Below, piece after piece: positions 22,858-29,941 of a stretch of DNA of 29,941 bases. The stretch comes from a virus, in IMG/VR virus record IMGVR_UViG_3300047463_000005, positions 1 through 29,941 of that record, one strand, 5' to 3'. The notes beneath the pieces were generated by a model that made no database searches, was not told the origin of the DNA, and worked only from the letters and a program-made list of their open reading frames with translations. How positions within the stretch are numbered: the stretch's first letter is position 1; each line of letters begins with the position of its first letter. The translations under genes were made by a program, and so were the position numbers.

Positions 22858-23784
22858 TTAGCTCCTTCGTGCTTCTTGGGCGTATCGTTTAATCATTCGG
22901 GCGCGTTTATCTGGGTCTTCCCAGAATCCTGCGTCCTTCATCGCTCGGACCTGCTCGGGACTCAATACAAACGAGTTCCCTCCTCGCGGTGATGATTCAC
23001 GACCGGATCCAGTAATTACACTTCTGGGCTTCCTCCTTGGTTCGTTATACTCATTGTACCTATGCGGTAATCGTTTCTGCAAGCGATTATCTAGTTCGTC
23101 CCAATACTCCTCGGTATTAGGATCCCAACCCTCCTTATGAAGACGTTGGTCGATAATCTTTGCAATCTGACTATCTTCGTCATTTCCGGCAGGATCGTAC
23201 CAAGAGTTGTTTTCCATCCACTGATTGGCATGACGCATCAGTTGAGGATTCACCGCACCCGTTTCTTGGGTCTGTGTCCTTGCGGCTTGCTCTTTGGCTC
23301 GTTTTAAGGCTTCTACACGACCCCGAGTCTCATACCAAAGCTCTTGAGCTTTAGCCATCTCGGAACCATTAGAACGATTCCCTGCCTCTGTCAGTTTAGC
23401 CATGGCGTACTGAAGACGCAGTTCCTCATCTTCAATCGCCTTATCTAGCCTTGCCAGATCAGAACTGTGCGTCTTTCTCTCGATTACCGATAGACGCTCC
23501 ATCAAGTCCTGATTCTGCCTCTGCAACAACTCCAGACGACGATCTTTCTCTTCGTTCGTCCGTTTGATCAAATCCTTCTTCGCCCTGCGTCTGGCCCGCC
23601 TAGCGGATCGTACAGCCTCGGTATCGTCAGGATGATCTTCGTCTTCTACCTCACCCCCGTCTGCTTTCCCTACAGGGGCTTCATCTTCTTCTTTGAGAAC
23701 CAAATCATCAGGAAGCTCTACAACGGCTGAACCGTCAGTCTCTTCTTTGATGTTCAGATCCTCTTTTACTTTAGGATCGTTCAT
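22858..23784 (-). CDS. Scaffolding-like acidic coiled-coil protein
   Basis: This is a 308-residue, highly charged protein with no hydrophobic core. Residues 1-58 are strongly acidic (LKEEDEAP, VEDEDHPDD), 62-190 form a long charged helix or coiled coil (RRAKKDLIKRTNEEKDRR, RLELLQRQNQDLMERLSVI), and the C-terminus is basic and Arg-rich (RRKPRS, KRYAQEARRS). Charge polarity, coiled coil and position between portal and capsid genes are the usual signature of a capsid scaffolding protein. I see no sequence-level match to a named family. It contains DGSAVVELP (17-25), shared with the portal, and KADGG (40-44), shared with a downstream basic protein. ATGA overlap with the co-chaperonin gene. Confidence 0.65.
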   Translation of the reverse strand: MNDPKVKEDLNIKEETDGSAVVELPDDLVLKEEDEAPVGKADGGEVEDEDHPDDTEAVRSARRARRRAKKDLIKRTNEEKDRRLELLQRQNQDLMERLSVIERKTHSSDLARLDKAIEDEELRLQYAMAKLTEAGNRSNGSEMAKAQELWYETRGRVEALKRAKEQAARTQTQETGAVNPQLMRHANQWMENNSWYDPAGNDEDSQIAKIIDQRLHKEGWDPNTEEYWDELDNRLQKRLPHRYNEYNEPRRKPRSVITGSGRESSPRGGNSFVLSPEQVRAMKDAGFWEDPDKRARMIKRYAQEARRS

Positions 23785-24212
23785 ACGAATGCCTTCATGG
23801 ACAAGGGATCAGTTGTTACCTTTGCGATAACTTCGTGATCGTTAAAAATGGCAAACAACGCAGGTTCTTCGTCGCCCTCTACCGGAACTTCCCACCTATC
23901 CCCGCCCCACTTGGGAACGCGAATATAGTCACCGGAGTCACACCAAGAACCTTCGGGCCAAGCCTGCATCGTGTCCCTGTGCTTGAAAGCCAAAGGACCC
24001 ATAGCAACGACTTTAGCCACCATGTTTTGCCACTTTTCAGACTCCTTTGTCTCTGACACCAGAATCAGTCCTCCTTGAGACTTCTTCTTAGCGCGGCGCA
24101 GTTGAACAAGGATTCGTCCACCAAGGGGAGTAGCACCGGGATCGACACTCGGGAATGCCCAAGCAAGTTCAGCTTCGTTAGAAGCTACCGGCTCATTCAT
24201 CTTCATCGTCAT
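23781..24212 (-). CDS. GroES-like co-chaperonin (Cpn10 family)
   Basis: The 143-residue product resembles the 10 kDa co-chaperonins that cap the GroEL folding chamber. PLGGRILVQLRR (29-40) matches the first conserved strand. KKSQGGLILVSE (43-54) looks like the mobile loop that docks on GroEL, with the characteristic Gly-Gly-hydrophobic triplet. VAKVVAMGP (66-73) and SGDYIRVPKWGG (93-104) match later conserved strands (V.aVG.G and GD.V.). Host GroES is about 95 residues and T4 gp31 is 111; this one has about 25 extra N-terminal residues and a short insertion. Its place between portal and capsid genes suggests it adapts host GroEL for the major capsid protein, as gp31 does for T4 gp23. Three near ATGs (24212, 24206, 24200) leave the exact start open. 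It overlaps the scaffold-like gene by ATGA. Confidence 0.8.
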   Translation of the reverse strand: MTMKMNEPVASNEAELAWAFPSVDPGATPLGGRILVQLRRAKKKSQGGLILVSETKESEKWQNMVAKVVAMGPLAFKHRDTMQAWPEGSWCDSGDYIRVPKWGGDRWEVPVEGDEEPALFAIFNDHEVIAKVTTDPLSMKAFV

Positions 24213-24378
24213 CTCTTAAAAGGTTGTTGAGAATATCAAGGGCGTCTTGTAACCCCTGATACGTTCCGACCATGCGCTGATAAGCCTCCCATGTCTGCGC
24301 GCTTCCTGTCGCAAGGGCCAGAGCAATCTCACTCTGTGAGGCTTTAATGCCGCCGATCAGATCGTTGACCGTCTTCAT
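24193..24378 (-). CDS. Small helical protein, 61 aa
   Basis: This protein starts MKTVNDLIGGIKASQSEIAL and ends in a run of acidic residues (LLRDDDEDE). The whole length reads as two amphipathic helices with no cysteines and no membrane segment. It begins at an ATGA overlap with the 41-residue gene, and its end overlaps the start of the GroES-like gene by about 20 bases, so the three are translationally coupled. I do not recognise a family. The acidic tail and position within the head cluster are consistent with a small assembly cofactor, which is inference only. Confidence 0.7.
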   Translation of the reverse strand: MKTVNDLIGGIKASQSEIALALATGSAQTWEAYQRMVGTYQGLQDALDILNNLLRDDDEDE

Positions 24379-24500
24379 TTCTTGTCTTTTTTCTGCTCTC
24401 CTTTGGGTTGAAGGCTCTGACCGTTAATCGGTGCTCCAGCAGCCAAACGCTTGTGCTGAGGAACCAAAATGCCTTTTTGCTCTTGATCTGAAGTTGCCAT
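24375..24500 (-). CDS. Small hydrophilic protein, 41 aa
   Basis: A 41-residue reading frame starts at ATG 24500, nine bases after the portal stop, and its TGA overlaps the ATG of the next gene (ATGA at 24378-24375). GGAGTAAGTG lies just upstream of the ATG and can serve as ribosome binding site. The product starts MATSDQEQKGILVPQHKR and ends in a Lys-rich tail (KGEQKKDKK); it has no membrane segment or known motif. Tight coupling on both sides and the good ribosome binding site support that it is translated. Function unknown. By position between portal and co-chaperonin it may be a minor head or assembly factor. Confidence 0.65.
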   Translation of the reverse strand: MATSDQEQKGILVPQHKRLAAGAPINGQSLQPKGEQKKDKK

Positions 24501-24509
24501 CACTTACTC

Positions 24510-27032
24510 CTATTGGATTGTGTAATCAATAATTGTTTTATCTTGATCTAGTTTCAACCTAGCAGCGTCTCTTGTCAATCTGGCAGTTTCAATACGCTCC
24601 TTGGTTTCCTGATCTCCAGTAGCTATTGCCATTCTCAACTGGAGTTCCTCCATCTCCATCTGCTGTTTCTGTTGAAGTTCCAGCATCTGAAGTTCGAGTT
24701 TCTGCTGCATCTCCTGACCTTTAAGTTGTAGTTCGGCTTTATCACGTTCCGTCCTACGCTGGGTCTCTGCCATACTGGTCTGGAGAAGCACTTGTCCGTC
24801 AGGCGTCAAATCAGGCTTAGGCTTAAACTGTTGAGCCTGCTGAACCATCTGTTGGATGACCGGCATGATGCCTTTCAAAGTCTGTTCAGCATCCATGTCA
24901 ACGTGCTGAGATGCCGCCCCAAACATCTTGTCTACCGGCCTCGGATCAGTAATTAGCTCGTAATCCTCTAGTTTCTGACCCAAAGATTGATGGATGTAGC
25001 CTTCCATACGGTTCAGATACCACAAGGCTATATGCTGCTTAATGTGCTCCATCGCTTTCGGAAGGAAACTCGGAGCAATCAACGGATTTCCGCCCAATAC
25101 AGGATTCTTTGCATAGTCCAAATGAGCCTGTATGTGCCCCAAATGGTCCTGTTCGGGATAAGCAAAGGCTGACTGACCAATACTCATCGCTACGTTCTCA
25201 TTTGCAGGATCCTGCTTCTGAGGACCGGGCATATCTGTCATCAGTTCGTTGATAGCAGGGACTTTTAACTGCTTCAAGAAGCGTGATATGACGATTCTTC
25301 GATTAAAGAGGTCCGGGTTCTTCTCTGCCATCGACAGAACGGCTTGAGACTGGGCCATTCGTTGAGTTTCAGAGAAGATGTGAGGATCACTGACAGGAAT
25401 AACGTCCGATACTTTTGCAAAGTCTTCCCTCTTGATGTCCAGATCAACCATGTCCTCAGACTTGGACATATCCTCCAAGTACCAACGGTTGATCCTCTGA
25501 AGAATCTTCAGAACCCTTGTCTGGGACTTGTGAAGCCTCGCGTGAATGCTCGAAAAGACCGCCGCTCCCTGCTCGATTAGAGCCTGCGTAGTCCCCACAG
25601 GAGCATTAGAGGTGATGTCTGCGATCTTTTCCTCTGCCGTGGTCACTACACCCTTGGCAGCAGTCGTCAGAAAGCCCATCAACTGGAACAACACCTGACT
25701 CGGAGGATTAAATGGCATCGGCATCGCAATCTTGCGGATGTCATCGACCCCCGGAGCGGCTTCCAACTCGGCTACTTGGGTCACTTCGACCTGTTGAGAC
25801 TGACCCGATAGCTTCGCTCCCTTCAACTTCAGCATCGTCGCTGCGTTGTTGATATGGGCAGAGTCCAGCAAAGCCCTCAAAGAGCCTGTAAGGGCCGCAG
25901 AAAGCCCTCCAATCAGGTGCGGAAGACCAATCGCATACGCACCACGCCAAGGAATGAACTTGAACTCGACGATCCAGTCGAGCTTCGTCATCGTTTCGTC
26001 GCCTTCTTCCCAATTTCGGTACAAACCGACGACTTCCGTCTCCAGTTCGTCGATCATCAGGATGTAAGGGGCCAGTTCTCCCTTGGTATAGGGGTCAGAA
26101 TCAATCTCCAACCATGTGTAAACGTGATAAACACGCCGTACACCGTCTTCGTTGTCGTTTTCTGACTTTCCCTCAATCTTATTCGTAGCTTTTTGAGCCA
26201 AAGTAGGCTCTGGGTCCATCGTTGCACGAATGAAAGACGTATCTCGGTACAGCCCAGACCGGATTCTTTGCTGGTACTCGTAGTTCGAGATGTCGTGAAC
26301 CTCTGTTACCCGCTGTGCCGTATAGAAATTGGTCGCAGCAAAGGGCAAAACTACGTTGTCAATCGGCAAAAACTCCGCACAAGGACGCTTTTGTCTCTCG
26401 TCATACCAAAGTTTCAGGTACTGACTACCCCCCAAAGGCAGTTGAGTCAGCATCTGCTCTACTTCATCTGAGAACTCAGGGATCTGTTCCGTCAACTGCC
26501 AGTTCATGAAGTCCCGTTTACGCTCGGCAACTTCGGTTTTCTCCTTCGTTGCCTCACCCAGAATCTTCGTCCGGGTCGGCCCATCAGGAGGGAACAGCTC
26601 TTTAATGGCTCTGGAGGCGAAATCTACGCATCCCTCAGCCATGATCGGATGCACAACCTTCGAAGCGCCGTTAAACGTAGCCCCTCCGGGGGCATCATTG
26701 CCCAAACCCGTCCTGCGAATCCCTTCTTCGTACTGCTTGTCCCTCTGCTTACGGGCGTCTTTGTCCTTCTCGATGAGTTCGATGTACCTCAGAGCGAAGG
26801 AAGCGATCTCCAGAGAGTCACCAGTGTCGGCAATGTTCTCGTAAAAGTCAGGATTCTCAATCGGGCCTTCAGGAAGCGTGACAACCGCAGACCCATCCGG
26901 CAGTTCTTCAATCTCGGATTCGGACAGATTGATGTCTAGTTCCGGTTCTGCGTCTTGTCGGAGCAGATCACCTTGAGCCAAACCCGGTACGTTCCGACCG
27001 TAGTCTTGTTCGATGGGGAATTCGGTTGCCAT
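24510..27032 (-). CDS. Portal protein (P22-like)
   Basis: This 840-residue protein should form the dodecameric ring at one capsid vertex through which DNA is packaged and released. The core has the conserved podovirus portal stretch FNGASKVVHPIMAEGCVDFA near residues 118-138, followed by KELFPPDGP and LPLGGSQYLKLW. The length is close to P22 gp1 (about 725) with extra sequence at the C-terminus. Residues about 750-840 are a Gln/Glu/Lys-rich continuous helix (METQRR, ELQLKGQEMQQ) that fits the long barrel helix of P22 portals. The N-terminus is acidic and carries DGSAVVTLP (46-54), a motif repeated in the scaffold-like protein. CAGGAAC precedes the ATG at 27032. The gene starts one base after the stop of the PcfJ-like gene and heads the head-assembly cluster. 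Confidence 0.9.
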   Translation of the reverse strand: MATEFPIEQDYGRNVPGLAQGDLLRQDAEPELDINLSESEIEELPDGSAVVTLPEGPIENPDFYENIADTGDSLEIASFALRYIELIEKDKDARKQRDKQYEEGIRRTGLGNDAPGGATFNGASKVVHPIMAEGCVDFASRAIKELFPPDGPTRTKILGEATKEKTEVAERKRDFMNWQLTEQIPEFSDEVEQMLTQLPLGGSQYLKLWYDERQKRPCAEFLPIDNVVLPFAATNFYTAQRVTEVHDISNYEYQQRIRSGLYRDTSFIRATMDPEPTLAQKATNKIEGKSENDNEDGVRRVYHVYTWLEIDSDPYTKGELAPYILMIDELETEVVGLYRNWEEGDETMTKLDWIVEFKFIPWRGAYAIGLPHLIGGLSAALTGSLRALLDSAHINNAATMLKLKGAKLSGQSQQVEVTQVAELEAAPGVDDIRKIAMPMPFNPPSQVLFQLMGFLTTAAKGVVTTAEEKIADITSNAPVGTTQALIEQGAAVFSSIHARLHKSQTRVLKILQRINRWYLEDMSKSEDMVDLDIKREDFAKVSDVIPVSDPHIFSETQRMAQSQAVLSMAEKNPDLFNRRIVISRFLKQLKVPAINELMTDMPGPQKQDPANENVAMSIGQSAFAYPEQDHLGHIQAHLDYAKNPVLGGNPLIAPSFLPKAMEHIKQHIALWYLNRMEGYIHQSLGQKLEDYELITDPRPVDKMFGAASQHVDMDAEQTLKGIMPVIQQMVQQAQQFKPKPDLTPDGQVLLQTSMAETQRRTERDKAELQLKGQEMQQKLELQMLELQQKQQMEMEELQLRMAIATGDQETKERIETARLTRDAARLKLDQDKTIIDYTIQ

Positions 27033-27033
27033 C

Positions 27034-29941
27034 TTAGTTCCTGTTCAGGGCGGCAAGGCCACCGTCCTTTTTTTCGACACGATAGTCTGGCATCGGCGTT
27101 GATTTGAAGTACGGCATTAGCACCCCCTCGCCAGTATCAATCATCTTGAGAATGTATTCGCGCACATTCTTCGGCGTCGGGTTGATACCCATTCCTTGCA
27201 TAGTGTACGCAGCTTGACGCTCAAGAAGATCTAAGGCATCTCCTCTTGGAGACTTTAATCCTGTTAACTCCCCGCCGCCAAACCATCGCCCAGCTTGCGC
27301 CATGCCACCGGGGATTCCTAACTCATTAGCAATGTCCAGCATTCTGCTTTCAGCGGGACCGTATTCGGTTGGACTGAATCCACCCTGCTCGGTAAAGTAC
27401 GGATGATAACGACTACCTTGCGTTTGACCGGCAGACTCGTGAACATCTAGCACCATGCTTTTACCAAAATCGCCTGCTTTTTGAGTTCCATAAGTTGGGA
27501 TTTTGTAGTTCGTGGGAATGTCTGCTTTAAGCAAATCACGCATATTCAAATTGCCCTCAATGACTTGCCTGACCCCTTCTCGATGTACAGGCATCAAAGG
27601 CAAACCAGTTCCGTACTGCTGCTTGAACTTTGCCATTTCTGATTTAACAGTGTTCTCATCTAACGGCAAGCCTCTCGCCGCCATATCTCTCATGAACTGG
27701 CCTACTGCCATTTCGTTCATGATTGAATTGCGAGCACTGGCAGGTGCCGTTTGATACACAAACTGTTCAAACTTCTCCGCTGGGATACCTCTTTCCATCG
27801 CCGCTACTTTTAGTGGATACAAACTTCCGTAAAACGTCTCTCCACCAAGCGGCAACCCTCGTTGTATTTGACCCTTGATCAACTCCCTATTGCGAGGATC
27901 ACTGTAAATCTCATCAATGTACTCTCCACTTGCCCTTGGAGCTTCATACCTTGGGAAACGGGTTTGCGTAACCCCCGGAAATCCTTCTATTGCGTCCTTG
28001 ATTAACGACCGATCAAACGCCTGTAACTCGCCTCTTGGGGGCGTCCACGGCTCCGTTGGTTGTTTCAAAAAATCTTCTGCGCGTTTGATGCGTTTCTCTA
28101 CTTCAGCAGGAACATTCATCATTCGCTTAGTTGCTGGGTCGCTGTACGAAGACCTTTGCAAAGCACCGTATTGCGCCTCAAGTCTTGGTTTCTCTTGCCG
28201 TTCCCACTTTAACTTTGCAATAGCATCCCGCTCTGCCTTTTTTGCCACCTCTTCTATCGACAATTTTGGATTGTCTTTTGCAAACCGCTCTGCTGAACGT
28301 TTGATTGCGTTCTCAATTGCGGCATCGCTAGCTATCACATCAGTATTGTTGTTTTCGGCATCTTTTCGCAATCTTTCAATTGCGCTAGCCGTCGCTTGCT
28401 CAATCGGGCTTGATGTGGTTTTTGTTACTGTACCAACCTCTGTTGCTTTAGCCGCCCTTGCAGCAGCAGGCAATCCCTTCAAAGAGGCTAATCCACCCTT
28501 GGCTTTAGTTATATCTTTCTCGTTATATTCTACATCTGGGATTGGTTTAACACCCGGCAAAACCAAATAACTAGTGCCATGCTCATCTGCCATTTCAACA
28601 GCTTTCTTTCCCAGCAAATTGGCAACTTCTCCTCTAATACGTTGTGCCTCCCAACTTGCTTCTCCTGACGAATCCTCACGAAAGATTCTCATCAATTTAT
28701 CATCATCAACTTTATGCGCCGCATCTTTGATAACAGCTTCAAACGCATCATTTATATCTTCATCTTTTAACCACGGCATAGCTTTCTTCAAAACGCCAGT
28801 AAGTTTCAGGTCGTCCATAGAGTCAAGCATTTGTTGCGAAAGGATTGCTTCTTTTGGCACATCCATCCTATAAACAGACCCATCACCATGACTTGCTGCA
28901 ACCTTACGGTCTTGGCTTGCAAAAATTCCACCAAAAATGTTCCCCGGACTTGTACCGCCCTTTATTTCTTCTAATCCTATGTTGCCCCCATGATAAAGAC
29001 GTTCTTTACCTTTACTATCTTCTGACGGCAACACATCTACAGGTTTAGTGACTTTGGACGCCTTGGCAGCAGCAGGAAGGTTCTTCAGACCCCTCAGAGA
29101 ACCACCTCCGGCCATCTGAACTTCGTTGGCTAGCCTCAAGGCTTGCGTGAATGCCTTGTCTTCAGGCATCCCTTGCTCTGTCAGACGAGATTTGATGGTG
29201 TCGGTGTTAGTTGCCAGACCGCCATCTTTAAAATTCTCACCAACAATGTTTCCATAAGCGTCATATTTTAAACGCTTACCTTGAGGAACAATCGCGTTAT
29301 GCAATGTTTGAATTTGATCTCCAGTAAGCCAATGATGATCAGGCACTGGTAGATTCAATGATTCAATCATTCTTTGTTCATTGTCATTAAACACATCGGT
29401 GTAACGACGCAATCCGGCATTACGGACATCGTTGATTTGTGCCCAGTTTCCACTTTTTACAAAATCCTGAACGAAAGGCAGATAGTCTTCTTTAGGCGCT
29501 CGGTTGCCTTTGCCTTTGATTTGAATAATGGTTGGTTTTTGATCTGCATTCAATTGTTGCAGTTTTTGTTGAATGTACTGATCAACTGCTTTCGGCCCGC
29601 CTTTTTTTAAGGCATCAGTTACACCGCCCGGAAACTGTTCGTACACATCATCTTCTGCATAAATTTTAGCTGGTTTTACCTCAATTGTTACATGAGGTTC
29701 ACCTTTAGCGTCTCGCAACGAGAAGATTTGGCTCTTGCCTTCAAGAACATCAGGACAGTAACTTCCAACGCAATGACCCATCGTCTTACCTTCGTAAGAC
29801 AAAGCCTCTTCGGTTTTCTTGGCGTCGTTCTTGTCGTGCAGTTCTAGCCACTTGTAGCCTTCAGGATAGCTCTTTACAACCGGCAACCCTTCCTGCTGCT
29901 GTAAAGCGGCTCTGGCGGCTTCCTTGGCCTTCTCTTGGTCA
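27034..29941 (-). CDS. PcfJ-like / ADP-ribosyltransferase-like multidomain phage protein (5' partial)
   Basis: The frame is open to the right edge, so the true start lies outside the window; 968 residues are visible. Numbering from an internal TTG at 29886, residues 1-146 match the PcfJ-like family: MGHCVGSYC at 36-44, IFSLRD, HVTIEV and a later IQIKGKGN. The role of PcfJ is not established. Residues about 295-450 (LYHGG, FGGIFAS, SHGDGSVYRMDVP) look like an ADP-ribosyltransferase fold, inferred by motif only. The C-terminal 450 residues are helical, then carry a phage-type region (RGLPLGGETFYGS) of unknown function. Gly-Gly linkers (FKDGGLA, MAGGGSLRG, KAKGGLASLKG, KKDGGLAALN) separate the parts, and two are followed by a near-repeat LPAAAKA/LPAAARA. 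It lies directly upstream of the portal gene, so it may be a late gene product packaged or ejected with DNA. The PcfJ call is firm; the ART call is tentative. Confidence 0.75.
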   Translation of the reverse strand, partial: DQEKAKEAARAALQQQEGLPVVKSYPEGYKWLELHDKNDAKKTEEALSYEGKTMGHCVGSYCPDVLEGKSQIFSLRDAKGEPHVTIEVKPAKIYAEDDVYEQFPGGVTDALKKGGPKAVDQYIQQKLQQLNADQKPTIIQIKGKGNRAPKEDYLPFVQDFVKSGNWAQINDVRNAGLRRYTDVFNDNEQRMIESLNLPVPDHHWLTGDQIQTLHNAIVPQGKRLKYDAYGNIVGENFKDGGLATNTDTIKSRLTEQGMPEDKAFTQALRLANEVQMAGGGSLRGLKNLPAAAKASKVTKPVDVLPSEDSKGKERLYHGGNIGLEEIKGGTSPGNIFGGIFASQDRKVAASHGDGSVYRMDVPKEAILSQQMLDSMDDLKLTGVLKKAMPWLKDEDINDAFEAVIKDAAHKVDDDKLMRIFREDSSGEASWEAQRIRGEVANLLGKKAVEMADEHGTSYLVLPGVKPIPDVEYNEKDITKAKGGLASLKGLPAAARAAKATEVGTVTKTTSSPIEQATASAIERLRKDAENNNTDVIASDAAIENAIKRSAERFAKDNPKLSIEEVAKKAERDAIAKLKWERQEKPRLEAQYGALQRSSYSDPATKRMMNVPAEVEKRIKRAEDFLKQPTEPWTPPRGELQAFDRSLIKDAIEGFPGVTQTRFPRYEAPRASGEYIDEIYSDPRNRELIKGQIQRGLPLGGETFYGSLYPLKVAAMERGIPAEKFEQFVYQTAPASARNSIMNEMAVGQFMRDMAARGLPLDENTVKSEMAKFKQQYGTGLPLMPVHREGVRQVIEGNLNMRDLLKADIPTNYKIPTYGTQKAGDFGKSMVLDVHESAGQTQGSRYHPYFTEQGGFSPTEYGPAESRMLDIANELGIPGGMAQAGRWFGGGELTGLKSPRGDALDLLERQAAYTMQGMGINPTPKNVREYILKMIDTGEGVLMPYFKSTPMPDYRVEKKDGGLAALNRN

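Noticed and set aside
29886-29889. TTG at 29886 as the real start of the PcfJ-like gene
   Set aside because: The frame continues upstream without stop (Ala/Lys/Gln-rich helix) to the window edge and there is no ribosome binding site; the gene is simply cut by the window.
1-29941. tRNA, rRNA, integrase or attachment site
   Set aside because: No cloverleaf-like segments with CCA-type ends, no rRNA sequence and no recombinase gene were recognised; nothing supports a prophage junction in this window.

Overview
The window is a 29.9 kb piece of a tailed double-stranded DNA bacteriophage genome. Every supported gene lies on the minus strand, genes are packed end to end (ATGA, GTGA, TGATG or TAATG junctions, or gaps under about 80 nt), and almost every recognisable product is a virion or lysis protein. 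I see no rRNA, tRNA, CRISPR array, transposase, integrase, terminase or replication gene. The tail parts (gp4-like adaptor, gp10-like nozzle, no tape-measure or sheath gene) point to a short-tailed podovirus of the P22/SU10 kind. The host is probably a Gram-negative bacterium, but its identity cannot be read from this sequence. Both ends cut through large genes.

Reading in the direction of transcription (high to low coordinates), the head module comes first. It has a 5'-truncated multidomain protein with a PcfJ-like N-terminus and an ADP-ribosyltransferase-like middle domain (29941-27034), the portal (27032-24510), two small proteins, a GroES-like co-chaperonin, a scaffold-like acidic coiled-coil protein, a conserved unknown, a probable decoration protein, the major capsid protein, a LamG-like protein and a basic Gly/Lys-rich KxGG-repeat protein. 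A strong hairpin follows the capsid gene. A UUCG-loop terminator-like hairpin closes the module at about 18.9 kb.

The second module (18859-11298) holds small beta-rich proteins, a DUF6321-like basic protein, an adaptor-like protein with an inserted discoidin-like domain, a zinc-binding CxxC/CxxxC protein, and two large fibres, the second ending in an S74 self-cleaving chaperone domain. The lysis cassette (11305-8837) follows: a membrane-anchored protein, a 23-residue membrane peptide overlapping both neighbours, another membrane-anchored protein, a two-TM holin, a GH108 endolysin, a 49-residue protein and a TM/coiled-coil protein.

The third module (8840-1) holds a DUF5872-like basic protein, an SU10/P22-type adaptor, a three-repeat beta fibre, a gp10-like nozzle with a nested domain insertion, an 84-residue protein, and a 3'-truncated protein of at least 1366 residues. 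That protein combines a Gly/Ala hydrophobic block, a TonB/titin-like PEVK tract, a TolA-like Ala/Lys/Asp helix, a Gly/Thr/Ser repeat and C-terminal helical repeats. By position it is the candidate DNA-ejection protein and, with the PcfJ/ART protein and the KxGG motif scattered through several virion proteins, the most unusual content here.
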